This document shows positions 16,777 through 24,611 of a DNA stretch of 33,681 bases, piece by piece; position 1 is the stretch's first letter; the number at the start of each line of letters is the position of its first letter. The position numbers were made by a program, and so were the translations under genes. Source of the DNA: Candidatus Hecatellales archaeon B24 (GTDB lineage Archaea > Thermoproteota > Bathyarchaeia > Hecatellales > Hecatellaceae); assembly GCA_001593855.1 (NCBI GenBank), contig LUCC01000003.1, forward strand, positions 1 through 33,681, written 5' to 3'. A model generated the notes under the pieces. That model was not told the DNA's origin. It saw only the letters and a list, made by a program, of their open reading frames with translations, and searched no databases.

Positions 16777-17490
16777 TTAAATTTTTTGGAGGACAGCTTT
16801 CCTGAAAGTGACGGTTAAAACTGGGAAGCCTATAACCATGCCTGCGAGTAAGGCTGCTAGGTGTCCCACAACGTTCGCCTGAGGATTTCCCATTCCTAAG
16901 AAGGCTGAGAAGCTTCCTGCTTCCAGTAAGGGAAAACCGAGGAGAAGAAGATTTAGGGAAACCAGTGCAAGCACGTAGGCTAGAGACTTTCTCAACCTGG
17001 CAGGGAAAAAACTCCAGCCTTTAACGGTGATAGCCGCCAGGCCTCCCAAAGCGAAAAGGGTTAAAAGAAGAGAGTAACCGTAAAGGCTGAAAACGGCAAG
17101 GGACATCCCGAAAAACTTTGTTCCAGCCTCCAACAGGCATGCTTGCGCCGACAAAATAATGGAATGGGAAAGCAGGGGGACAGTAACGTATCCCCAGCTG
17201 AGCTTCCAAGCTGAAGACCATCCGGTGAGAACCGAAAGGACCACTATGGAGGTGAAGGCTGCGAACGTGCAAGTTAAAAGCCCCTGAAGGTTAGGAAGCA
17301 GATGTCCATCGTAGCTGATGTGGGTAAGAAGAGAGGTTGCCAGGCCCCAAGGAGCCTCACGGCTGAAAGCGAAGAGACTGAAGTATTCAGGGTTAAGAAG
17401 GCAAAAATGGGAAACTGCTATGGAGCCTAAGCTTAAAATGGTGAGGAGGAAAATTAGGGGGAGGAAAGGCTTTACTAGAGCTATCCTCAT
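16777..17490 (-). CDS. Rhomboid-family membrane protein, probable intramembrane serine protease
   Basis: 237 residues with six or seven hydrophobic segments. Rhomboid features: THISYDGHLLPNLQGLL (about 56-72) resembles the loop-and-helix with the HxxxN signature; GMS (128-130) in FFGMSLAVFSLYG stands where the GxSG nucleophile lies, giving Ser130; and His210 in NVVGHLAALLAG matches the partner histidine of the last core helix. The residue after Ser is Leu rather than Gly, so the motif is divergent and activity is not certain. ATG start, three bases after the larB stop, so it is coupled to larB. Confidence 0.75.
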   Translation of the reverse strand: MRIALVKPFLPLIFLLTILSLGSIAVSHFCLLNPEYFSLFAFSREAPWGLATSLLTHISYDGHLLPNLQGLLTCTFAAFTSIVVLSVLTGWSSAWKLSWGYVTVPLLSHSIILSAQACLLEAGTKFFGMSLAVFSLYGYSLLLTLFALGGLAAITVKGWSFFPARLRKSLAYVLALVSLNLLLLGFPLLEAGSFSAFLGMGNPQANVVGHLAALLAGMVIGFPVLTVTFRKAVLQKI

Positions 17491-17493
17491 GCT

Positions 17494-18318
17494 TCAGCCT
17501 TCCTTTCTCGCTCTAGCCATCCTGTTGGCTATGAGGGCTGCATAGGCTCCAGCTCCAACCCCATTATCAATGTTCACCACAACTAAGCCTAAACTGCAGG
17601 ACTGAAGCATGGCCATTAGAGCTGCCTTACCTCTGCCTCCATACCCGTATCCTACGGATGTGGGAACCCCCACGACGGGAATGTCTACGAGGCTTGCCAC
17701 CACCGAGGGCAGGGCGCCTTCCATTCCGGCTACCACCACGGCCACATCAGCCTTCCAGCTTAAAATATGCTTTAAGGGTTCAAGCAGCCTGTGCATTCCT
17801 GCAACTCCTACGTCGTAGGCATGGTAAACCTCGCAGCCCAGTTCACGTGCCACAACCTCTGCCTCCAAGGCCACAGGAATATCTGCGGTTCCAGCGGTTA
17901 GAACAGCAACTTTCCCTCCCGTTTTCACCGTTTTGAAACCCCGCTTTTTCACCACGACCAGGCCTGCCTGCTCCCAGACTTCAACTTTGAATCTAGGCTT
18001 AAGCTTTGAAAGCTCTGAGAGGTGAGGCTTGGAGGCTCTTGCAAGGATGACCCTGCCCTCGGATTCAGCCACTTCACCTGCAACCTTTAAGGCTTGGACA
18101 GGAGTTTTGCCTTCAACGAAAACCACTTCAGGTATACTACGCCTTAGCTCTCTTCCAAGGTCTGCCCTCACGTAGTTTTCAACCTTCAGGATGGAGAGAA
18201 GCTTGAGTCTTCGCTCAGCCTCTTCTAGTCCTATTCTTCCATCCTTAAACTCCCTGAGAATTTTCCTGATGTCGGCTGTCAAAAGGCTGAGACACCAATT
18301 AACTAGCCAACTCTCCAA
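17494..18318 (-). CDS. larB: LarB, pyridinium-3,5-biscarboxylate mononucleotide synthase (nickel-pincer cofactor)
   Basis: Up to 274 residues. LarB carboxylates and hydrolyses nicotinic acid adenine dinucleotide in the first step of nickel-pincer nucleotide synthesis. The C-terminal half is AIR-carboxylase-like: KVAVLTAGTADIPVALEAEV, YDVGVAGMHRLL, VAGMEGALPSVVASLV, VPTSVGYGYGGRGKAAL, and the MLQSCSLG cysteine matching the covalent-binding Cys, then VNIDNGVGAGAYA. The first codon is TTG; a TTG 12 codons later (18282, reading MTADIRKIL) fits the family N-terminus better. The partner genes larC and larE are not in the window, and the LarA-like protein here is degenerate. Confidence 0.93.
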   Translation of the reverse strand: MESWLVNWCLSLLTADIRKILREFKDGRIGLEEAERRLKLLSILKVENYVRADLGRELRRSIPEVVFVEGKTPVQALKVAGEVAESEGRVILARASKPHLSELSKLKPRFKVEVWEQAGLVVVKKRGFKTVKTGGKVAVLTAGTADIPVALEAEVVARELGCEVYHAYDVGVAGMHRLLEPLKHILSWKADVAVVVAGMEGALPSVVASLVDIPVVGVPTSVGYGYGGRGKAALMAMLQSCSLGLVVVNIDNGVGAGAYAALIANRMARARKEG

Positions 18319-18365
18319 GCTAAATAAATTTTAAAGGATTTGAAGCCCTAGAGGGAGATTCCCCT

Positions 18366-19490
18366 TTACCTGATAAGCTTCTTAAGTTTTTGAGCCATAT
18401 ACTTGAAGTCTTCCTCGCCGAGACCCTGATGGCATGGAAGCGAGAAAACCTGGCGGGAGGCAGCCTCCGTGTTAGGCTGGCTTCTAGGTCTAATCCCGTA
18501 CTTCCTCCGGTAGTATGGTGCCATGTGGATGGGTGGCTGATAGAAAACCTTGGTCTGAATCCCGGAGGCGTTAAGCTTTAAAACCAGCTTGTTCCTCTCC
18601 CCCACTTTTCCTCCTCTAAGCCTAACCGTGTAGAGGCTCCAGGCATGCCTGTACCCGGGAGGCTCCTCTGGAGGGACAAGCCTTCCAATGCCTTCCAGCA
18701 GGGAAGTTAGGATTTGAGCGTTTTTACGTCTGGCCTCTAAAAGTCTTGGAAGCTTCTGAAGCTGGTAGTAGCCTAAGGCTGCAGCAACCTCCGTCATTTT
18801 ATAGTTGTGGCCAAGCCTTTCGCTTGAACCATATCTTCCGAAGCCATGCACTCTTATGGATTGAAGCTCTTCAGCGTAGTCCCTCCGGTTGGTGGTAATC
18901 ATTCCGCCTTCACCGGTCGTTATAACGCTTAGAGCGTTAAAGCTGAAGCATGCAAGGTCGCCGTAGGTTCCAGCCTTGCTTCCTTTAAGCTCGGCCCCGT
19001 GGGCTTGGCAGGCATGCTCTATAACGAAAATGTCGTGCTCACGGGCTATCTCGTTTATTTCCTCCATTTCAGCCATGAGACCGTAGACGTGGACTGGAAC
19101 GATGGCTCTGGTCTTGCTTGTAACCTTCTCTTCAACCGATTTCGGGTCTAAGCAGTAGGTTTTCGGGTTTATATCTGCGAAAACCGGTTTAGCCCCTGTT
19201 AGAGCCACGGCCTCCGCTGTGGAGGTTTGGGTGAAGCTTGGAACTATAACTTCGTCTCCAGAGCCTACGTCAGCCAGCATTAAGGCTGCATGTAAGGCGG
19301 CGGTCCCTGAGCTTACGGCTACAGCATATTTCACTCCCACGTATTTGGCGTAGGCTTCCTCAAACTTTTTCACGTAAGCTCCTGAACCTGTTTCGTCTGT
19401 AAGCGTTTTACCCCTTAGAACTCCTACTACTGCTTCCACTTCCTCCCTCCCGATGGAGGGCTGAAACATCTGAATGTTCTTTCTCACCAC
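18366..19490 (-). CDS. DegT/DnrJ/EryC1/StrS-family protein lacking the PLP lysine
   Basis: 374 residues with the full fold of sugar aminotransferases: SSGTAALHAAL (60-70), VPSFTQTSTAEAV, FADINPKTY, VPVHVYG, and the C-terminal KVFYQPPIHMAPYYR and SLPCHQGLGEED. However, the internal-aldimine lysine before TTGEGG is Ser188 (FSFNALSVITTGEGG), and the aspartate that anchors the pyridine nitrogen (usually IEDA) is His159 (VIEHACQAHGAE). It therefore cannot be an ordinary aminotransferase. Lysine-less relatives exist (ColD dehydratase uses His), so a different PLP reaction or a non-catalytic role are both open. GTG start; divergent from the sugar-isomerase-like gene over 82 bases. Confidence 0.88.
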   Translation of the reverse strand: MVRKNIQMFQPSIGREEVEAVVGVLRGKTLTDETGSGAYVKKFEEAYAKYVGVKYAVAVSSGTAALHAALMLADVGSGDEVIVPSFTQTSTAEAVALTGAKPVFADINPKTYCLDPKSVEEKVTSKTRAIVPVHVYGLMAEMEEINEIAREHDIFVIEHACQAHGAELKGSKAGTYGDLACFSFNALSVITTGEGGMITTNRRDYAEELQSIRVHGFGRYGSSERLGHNYKMTEVAAALGYYQLQKLPRLLEARRKNAQILTSLLEGIGRLVPPEEPPGYRHAWSLYTVRLRGGKVGERNKLVLKLNASGIQTKVFYQPPIHMAPYYRRKYGIRPRSQPNTEAASRQVFSLPCHQGLGEEDFKYMAQKLKKLIR

Positions 19491-19572
19491 TTCTCCGCCG
19501 AAAATATTTTACCCTACCCTTTAGGTTATAAACCTTTTACGTGTAGACGTAGGAGAGAACGGTAGAAACACG

Positions 19573-20853
19573 TTGGAAAGCAGAAAAATGAGGAAAAACG
19601 TCTTCTTCATTCCGGTGGCTTCCACGGTTCATACTGCACGGGTTCAAAGCAGAATTGCCAGGGCTAGGAGCCTCCTCTCTTCAAGAGGCTTAAAAGTATA
19701 CGGCTCGGTGAAGCCTGTATGCTCCCCTTCGGAGGCCCCATCCTTCAGCCCGGAGGAGTACGATGTGGTGGTGATTTTCGTTGCAAGCGGCGGAACCAGC
19801 AGAACCCTGGCTGAGTTAGCCTTCAGGAAAAACTGGATGCTTTGGGCTTACCATGAAAACAACAGTCTGCCCTCGGCTTTAAGCGCTAAAGAAAAACTTG
19901 AAGCCTTGGAAGGCTGGAGGGGAGAAATAGTCTACAGCCAGCTTAAGGATGCCCCCAAGGAAGTCCTAGCCGAAGTTGAAGCCTCCCAAGCCCTTAAAAC
20001 CCTCAGAGGCTTAACCTTCCTCCTACTGACCGGGGAAAACAAGCTTAAAGAGTTAAAGCCGAAGCTTGAAAAGCTTTCAAAGGTCTTCGGCCTTAAAGCT
20101 CTACCCGTCTCCTTCACAGCTCTTATGAAAGTCTACGAGGAGGTTGAAACGGGGAAGGTTGAGGAGGTTTTAAAGGAGAAGCTGGGGGGAGTGAAGCTTG
20201 CGAGAGTTTCAGCTGAAAGCTTAAAGAAGCCCTTAAAGCTTTACCTCGCCGTGAAAAATCTGCTTGAAAAGTTTAAGGCTGAAGCTTTAACCATAGACTG
20301 TTTCCCCTTCATTACGGGAAAAGGCTTCACCCCCTGTATAATGCTGTCTCTTTTGAACAGCGAAGGGGTGCCCGCCGTCTGCGAGGCAGACATCGACACG
20401 CTTCCGATTTTCCTAGCCCTATCTAAAACCCTGAAAAAGCCTGTGTGGATGGCGAACCTATCCGGTTTCAATTCTGTGGGAAAAACGGTGACGTTGGCTC
20501 ACTGCACAGCGCCTCTAAGCCTAAAGGGGAAGAGAACGTTTCCTGCAAGGTTTAAAAGCCATTTCGAAACTGGGATGGACATTTCGCTGGACATATTCCT
20601 GCCTAGGGGGCCTGTGACCTTATCCCACTTCTCCCTCGGAAACTTCAGGCTTACGGTAGCCTACGGGATACTTGTAAAATCGCAGCTGGGCCTTCCAGGC
20701 ATGTGTAGAAGCCAGGCTAGGGTTAAAGTTGAAGGAAGCCTTGAAAGGCTTCTGGCATCTACGGGCAACCATCAAATTTTATGCTATGGAAACCAGGTTG
20801 AGATGTTAACTAGGTTTGGAAGGAAAATAGGGGTGGAAACGGTTATAGCTTAA
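19573..20853 (+). CDS. L-fucose/L-arabinose isomerase-like sugar isomerase
   Basis: 426 residues. Resembles the FucI/AraA superfamily. The C-terminal half carries the diagnostic block: CFPF (Asp242 just before), GFTPCIMLSLLNSEGVPAVC, then Glu271-Ala-Asp, VTLAHCTAP with His310, HFETGMD near 330, CRSQ near 378 and TGNH with His400. The Glu and His residues are the expected metal ligands. The N-terminal Rossmann-like half (1-235) is divergent. Substrate is unknown; a ketose-aldose isomerase is the simplest reading. The first codon is TTG, with an ATG at 19588 also possible. Divergent from the DegT-like gene, so a shared sugar pathway is conceivable but unproven. Confidence 0.8.
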   Translation: MESRKMRKNVFFIPVASTVHTARVQSRIARARSLLSSRGLKVYGSVKPVCSPSEAPSFSPEEYDVVVIFVASGGTSRTLAELAFRKNWMLWAYHENNSLPSALSAKEKLEALEGWRGEIVYSQLKDAPKEVLAEVEASQALKTLRGLTFLLLTGENKLKELKPKLEKLSKVFGLKALPVSFTALMKVYEEVETGKVEEVLKEKLGGVKLARVSAESLKKPLKLYLAVKNLLEKFKAEALTIDCFPFITGKGFTPCIMLSLLNSEGVPAVCEADIDTLPIFLALSKTLKKPVWMANLSGFNSVGKTVTLAHCTAPLSLKGKRTFPARFKSHFETGMDISLDIFLPRGPVTLSHFSLGNFRLTVAYGILVKSQLGLPGMCRSQARVKVEGSLERLLASTGNHQILCYGNQVEMLTRFGRKIGVETVIA

Positions 20854-20901
20854 GGCTTAAAGGTAAAAATTTATAAACCATACGCCATTAAAGTTTTTAG
20901 C

Positions 20902-20909
20902 TTTATATA
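20902..20909 (+). promoter_or_regulatory. Candidate TATA box upstream of rpoK
   Basis: TTTATATA in a T-rich context, about 105 bases before the rpoK ATG. Another AT-rich candidate, ATTTATAAA, lies near 20870-20878. Which is used cannot be told from sequence alone. Confidence 0.4.
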
Positions 20910-21013
20910 GGGCTGGTTGGTGAACTTCAAAGTTGCCTTTAACATTTAACGGCTCAAAGTTGAAACCATGCCTCCCCGAAACCCGCCAGCCCGTGAAGCT
21001 CTAGCAGGATTTT

Positions 21014-21298
21014 ATGGGATGGGGGTTTAAGCTTATAACTTCGGAAAAAACGATAACCGGGCCTCCGAGACTCACCCGGTTTGAGAAAGCCAGAATTATA
21101 GGGGCCAGAGCCCTCCAGATAAGCTTAGGCGCCCCCATCCTAATAGAAACCCCGGAAAACGTCAGCCACCCAATAGACATAGCGAAGCTTGAACTCGAGA
21201 AGGGCTTTCTACCTATAACCATTAGAAGGAAGCTTCCCGACGGAAGCTACGTGGACATCGCCATTCAAGACCTCGTTCAAGCTGAGAAGGAAGGATAA
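21014..21298 (+). CDS. rpoK: DNA-directed RNA polymerase subunit K (Rpo6)
   Basis: 94 residues. Small universal RNA polymerase subunit (eukaryotic Rpb6, bacterial omega). The family signature LTRFEKARIIGARALQISLG (20-39) is present, followed by PIDIAKLELEKGFLPITIRR and the YVDIAIQDL tail. The ATG is preceded by AGGA; an in-frame stop lies just upstream, so a longer N-terminus is excluded. It stands apart from the ribosomal-protein cluster that often holds rpoK in archaea. A small membrane-protein gene begins 2 bases after its stop. Confidence 0.95.
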   Translation: MGWGFKLITSEKTITGPPRLTRFEKARIIGARALQISLGAPILIETPENVSHPIDIAKLELEKGFLPITIRRKLPDGSYVDIAIQDLVQAEKEG

Positions 21299-21300
21299 AC

Positions 21301-21510
21301 GTGGGCAGCCTGTCAGACCCTTCACCTTGGCTTCAAGCCTTCATAGTTTTGGCTTTAATCTCAGCAACATTTTTCATAGCCGAAAGCCTTTACGGCTTCC
21401 TCCTCCGGGATGAATTCAAAATATTCGTTTTCTACGCTCCGGCAGCTCTATCCCTGGCCGCATATCTCTACCTTAAGCTCACCGAGAAAAGCCGAGAAAG
21501 AAAGGCATGA
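21301..21510 (+). CDS. Small membrane protein, two predicted helices, unknown function
   Basis: 69 residues with a GTG start two bases after the rpoK stop. Two hydrophobic stretches: about 11-34 (AFIVLALISATFFIAESLYG) and about 41-59 (IFVFYAPAALSLAAYLYLK), then a basic tail KSRERKA that would favour the cytoplasm. No known motif. The last 32 bases overlap the 3' end of the opposite-strand phosphoglycerate mutase gene. Its tight spacing to rpoK suggests co-transcription, which argues for it being real, but homologues are not recognised. Confidence 0.55.
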   Translation: MGSLSDPSPWLQAFIVLALISATFFIAESLYGFLLRDEFKIFVFYAPAALSLAAYLYLKLTEKSRERKA

Positions 21511-22690
21511 AGTTTGAAGCTTCTAGGAATAAGCCTGTCCGGCTGGCTGAAATCTCGTCGAACCTTTCAGCGGGCTTAAGCCTTCCAGGCCTAGCTGGAA
21601 AAGTATAAACTATGAAGGGAACAGGGTCGCTGGTGTGAACCTTAGCGTTTATCGGCGTCGCATGGTCTGCCAGAACCCCTAAAACGAATTCTTCCTTCCT
21701 GCTTTCCAAGCCTTCAAGAAGCCTGCTTAGAAGCCTTCTATCCAAGTCCTCTATGGCTTTAACCTTTAACTCTAATTTTCCCGTATGGCCCGCTTCGTCC
21801 GGGGCTTCCACGTGAACAACGACTAGGTCACGGGTTTCCAAGGCTTTTAGGGCTGCGTCAGCCTTTCCCTCGTAGTTGGTATCTAGATATCCTGTGGCTC
21901 CTGGAACGTTGAGAACCTCCATGCCTAGGAGAGAACCGATTCCCCTGCCGATGTTTACCGCCGAAATCATAGCTGCATCCAAGCCGAACTTCCCGGTGAA
22001 AGTTAAAATTTGCGGTTTCCTGCCGGGAGCCCAGAACCAGACCATGTTTCCAGGCTTAAGCCCACGCTTAACCCTCTTAAGGTTGACAGGATGATTTGAG
22101 AGAACCTTATGGGAGGCTTCAGAAGCCTGGTTAAGAAGCCTGGCTGTTGAAGCAGCTTCAGCCTTTAAAGGCTTCACCTTAAGCTTTTCAACAGGCTCGC
22201 CTACGTGGTCGTGGGGAGGATAGGTTTCCAAGGCTTCAGAGTGTTTCATGCCTCTGAGCACGGCTACATGCCTGAAGCCTACTCCAACATGGATTTCCAG
22301 TTCGCCGAGAACTTCGGAGTCTCTTAAGGCTTTGAGAAGTTGAGAGGCTTCCTCCGTGGAAATATGGCCTGCGGAGTAGTCGGCTAAGAGCCCCTCCTCC
22401 ACGGTTACCAGGTTGCATCTTAGGGCTAGGTCTTCCCTTTTAAGCCTTACACCGATTCCAGCGGCTTCCAGCGGTCCTCTGGCAACCTGTAAATGTTTAG
22501 GGTTGTAGCCTAGGATGGCTAGAATAGCTGTTTCCGACCCTGGGTCTACACCTTCCGGTATGGTTTGAATCAGCCCGCACATGCCGTTGGAAGCTAAAAA
22601 GTCCATGTGAGGATGCTTCGCCAGGCTAAGCGGAGTTCCAAGCCTAACCTCATCCGACATGCCGTCGCCGATGACAAGTACAAACTTCAA
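21479..22690 (-). CDS. apgM: 2,3-bisphosphoglycerate-independent phosphoglycerate mutase, archaeal type
   Basis: About 403 residues. Alkaline-phosphatase-superfamily enzyme interconverting 3- and 2-phosphoglycerate in glycolysis/gluconeogenesis. Visible: FVLVIGDGMSD with the first metal Asp, GVDPGSETAILAILGYNP with the active serine, HVEAPDEAGHTGKLELKVK and VLADHATPINAKVHTSDPVP with Asp/His metal ligands. The start is TTG: the one at 22690 gives the family-typical MKFVLVIGDGM; an earlier TTG at 22702 adds four residues. The C-terminus overlaps the small membrane-protein gene on the other strand by 32 bases. Divergent from the M29 aminopeptidase. Confidence 0.95.
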   Translation of the reverse strand: MKFVLVIGDGMSDEVRLGTPLSLAKHPHMDFLASNGMCGLIQTIPEGVDPGSETAILAILGYNPKHLQVARGPLEAAGIGVRLKREDLALRCNLVTVEEGLLADYSAGHISTEEASQLLKALRDSEVLGELEIHVGVGFRHVAVLRGMKHSEALETYPPHDHVGEPVEKLKVKPLKAEAASTARLLNQASEASHKVLSNHPVNLKRVKRGLKPGNMVWFWAPGRKPQILTFTGKFGLDAAMISAVNIGRGIGSLLGMEVLNVPGATGYLDTNYEGKADAALKALETRDLVVVHVEAPDEAGHTGKLELKVKAIEDLDRRLLSRLLEGLESRKEEFVLGVLADHATPINAKVHTSDPVPFIVYTFPARPGRLKPAERFDEISASRTGLFLEASNFMPFFLGFSR

Positions 22691-22749
22691 GGCTAAAAGC
22701 AAAAACGGACAATACTACTTATTACTTTTGCTGGCGAACGGATGGTTTA

Positions 22750-22756
22750 GAGGTGA
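22750..22756 (+). promoter_or_regulatory. Shine-Dalgarno deciding the M29 aminopeptidase start
   Basis: GAGGTGA lies 7 bases before the TTG at 22764 and 4 before the TTG at 22761. This rejects the open-frame extension back to 22659, which would overlap the divergent apgM gene. Confidence 0.65.
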
Positions 22757-22763
22757 AATCTTG

Positions 22764-23912
22764 TTGACGGGAGAACTAGCGGAAAGAGAAATGGCTGAGA
22801 TTGCTGGGAAGCTTGTGAGAGATTCGCTTAGGATTGGAAGGAAGCCTGATGGAGACTTTGAAGCTGTACGCATAATGTATAATTCCACTGATTCCACCTG
22901 CGCCGAGTTTGCTTTAAAGGTGGAGGAAGAATGCTGGAAGGCTGGAGCCCACACGCTTATGCTTCCCTACAGTTCAGCCAGACAGAAAACCAGGTTCACG
23001 GTAACCCCCCGAGAATCCTTAGCCCAAATGAACCCCATGGCTGAAGCCCTAGCAAAAACCATCGACGTCTCCATTTTCATCGGCGAGGAAGATGACCCGG
23101 GCTGGAGCAGAAACCTGGCTGACAGGGTTAAGCTTCAAGCCCCTCACAAGCAGAAGCTCCGGGAAATCCTAGACGAGAGGAAGGTGAGGTGGGCCTACGT
23201 GGGCTGGCCTATTCCTGGAGCCGCCCGAGGCTACGAGTGCCCGCTGGAGAAATTCCGCCAGATATTCTTCAACAGCATCCGCCAGTCCTTCACCGACGAG
23301 GTTAGAAAGCTGTGCGAATATTACAGGCAGGCTTTGGAGGGGGCAGACCAGGTGACCGTGAGGGCTGAGGATGGAACAGACCTTACCTTTAGTATTAAGG
23401 GACGGCCAATCCTGGTTGACGATGCCTATATTTCCGAGGAGGATGTTAAACGCGGTGACGTAGGGCTTAACATTCCCACAGGAGAAGTTTTCGTAGCGCC
23501 CCTAGAGGATTCAGCCAACGGAACCATACGCTTTGAGAAAGTAGCCATTCCAGGCTTCGGAAGAATACTTGGGCTTAAGCTAACCTTCAGAGATGGCCGT
23601 GTGGTTGAATACGAAGCTTCGGAGGGGCGTGAAGTTTTCACCCGCTTTCTCGAAGCCAACACAGGTGATAAGGACCGGATTGCAGAGCTTGGAATAGGCT
23701 GCAACCCCGGCGCCCAGTACACGGGTGGAAGCATCATAGTCGACGAGAAAATCTATGGAACCCTCCACATAGCCATAGGAAGCAACACAGGCGCCTACCA
23801 CGGCCGGAACAAGGCCTCCAGCCACCTTGACATGGTAAAGAACATGAAGGAAGGCGTGCTTCTAGCCGACGGAAAACTCGTCATGCAACAGGGTAAACCT
23901 TTAAAGCTCTGA
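22764..23912 (+). CDS. M29-family aminopeptidase (AmpS/aminopeptidase T type)
   Basis: About 382 residues from the TTG start chosen by its ribosome-binding site. Thermophilic-type metallo-aminopeptidase releasing N-terminal residues from peptides. The M29 metal-ligand motifs are present in order: IPTGEVFVAP (Glu), AELGIGCNPGA (Glu), GTLHIAIGSNTGA (His), and SSHLDMV (His and Asp). The N-terminal domain begins MAEIAGKLVRDSLRIG, as in relatives. Length is slightly under the 400-410 residues usual for this family. Converges with the acetyltransferase gene, 45 bases apart. Confidence 0.92.
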   Translation: MTGELAEREMAEIAGKLVRDSLRIGRKPDGDFEAVRIMYNSTDSTCAEFALKVEEECWKAGAHTLMLPYSSARQKTRFTVTPRESLAQMNPMAEALAKTIDVSIFIGEEDDPGWSRNLADRVKLQAPHKQKLREILDERKVRWAYVGWPIPGAARGYECPLEKFRQIFFNSIRQSFTDEVRKLCEYYRQALEGADQVTVRAEDGTDLTFSIKGRPILVDDAYISEEDVKRGDVGLNIPTGEVFVAPLEDSANGTIRFEKVAIPGFGRILGLKLTFRDGRVVEYEASEGREVFTRFLEANTGDKDRIAELGIGCNPGAQYTGGSIIVDEKIYGTLHIAIGSNTGAYHGRNKASSHLDMVKNMKEGVLLADGKLVMQQGKPLKL

Positions 23913-23957
23913 CCTTAAAAAAGGAAATCACGGCTTTCCAGCTCTTTTCTCAAATGT

Positions 23958-24485
23958 TTAAGACGGTTTTTTAAGCTGAACGGTTTCCCAGCTTTCCAAG
24001 GGCAGCTTCCTAACCATTAGAAGAGCGTCTTCGCCGTCGATGTAGTAGTGGGGTAAGGTCTTGTTTTCTTTGAAGCCCAGTTTCCGGTAGAGCTTTATGG
24101 CGGAGCTGTTGCTCACTCTAACCTCTAGGTATACTTCGTGGCAGGCGTATTTCTCGTAGAGGTTTTCCATGGCCTTAACCATGAGGAGGGTTGCAAGTCC
24201 TCTAAGCCTATGCTCGGGTAAAACCGCTATGGAGACCACATGCCCCTTCCTTGTAAGCTTGAACTTTAAAAAGCCTGAAAGCCCATGCTCAACCCTGCAC
24301 ATGACGTAGCCAACTATCTTCCCTCCAGCCTCAGCTACCAAGAAAGCTTCCGGATTAGAATGGTGGATTTCAAGGAAGAAATAGGAGGTATAGTTTTCAG
24401 GTAGACATTTCCTGTTTATCTCTATTACGCTTTCAAGGTCTTCCTCTCTGAAACTTCTAATATGGTAGGCTTGGCCGGCACTCAT
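23958..24485 (-). CDS. rimI: GNAT N-acetyltransferase, archaeal RimI/Ard1-like
   Basis: About 175 residues. Expected to acetylate protein N-termini using acetyl-CoA. The GNAT fold is visible: YHIRSFREEDLESVIEINRK, then YFFLEIHHSNPEAFLVAE, GKIVGYVMCRVEH, the acetyl-CoA loop VLPEHRLRGLATLLM (RxxGLA), YLEVRVSNSSAIKLYRKLGF, and the Tyr-rich HYYIDGEDALLM. The pattern matches archaeal Ard1-type N-terminal acetyltransferases. A GTG at 24497 opens the frame, but the ATG at 24485 (MSAGQAYHI) has a GGTG upstream and gives the usual N-terminus. Confidence 0.9.
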   Translation of the reverse strand: MSAGQAYHIRSFREEDLESVIEINRKCLPENYTSYFFLEIHHSNPEAFLVAEAGGKIVGYVMCRVEHGLSGFLKFKLTRKGHVVSIAVLPEHRLRGLATLLMVKAMENLYEKYACHEVYLEVRVSNSSAIKLYRKLGFKENKTLPHYYIDGEDALLMVRKLPLESWETVQLKKPS

Positions 24486-24611
24486 TACGCCGTGCACACC
24501 ACTTCAAGTTAGGCTCATACTTAAAATAAGAGTTTTTAGTTAACGCTACCCTTTAATTACTTTAAGCCTTTCACTAGCTTTAGAGATTTACTTTCAGCCG
24601 GCTGATGGACA

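Noticed and set aside
20910-20992. tRNA-like element with 7-base closing stem before rpoK
   Set aside because: No T-loop (TTCRA) or D-arm pattern lies at the needed distances, so it is not a tRNA. Kept only as a weak leader-structure finding.
20968-21033. Short frame of 21 codons starting with ATG just before rpoK
   Set aside because: It overlaps the rpoK start, is proline-rich and has no ribosome-binding site or family resemblance.
22659-22763. 35-codon N-terminal extension of the M29 aminopeptidase
   Set aside because: It overlaps the divergent apgM start, has no ribosome-binding site, and lies before the family's normal N-terminus.
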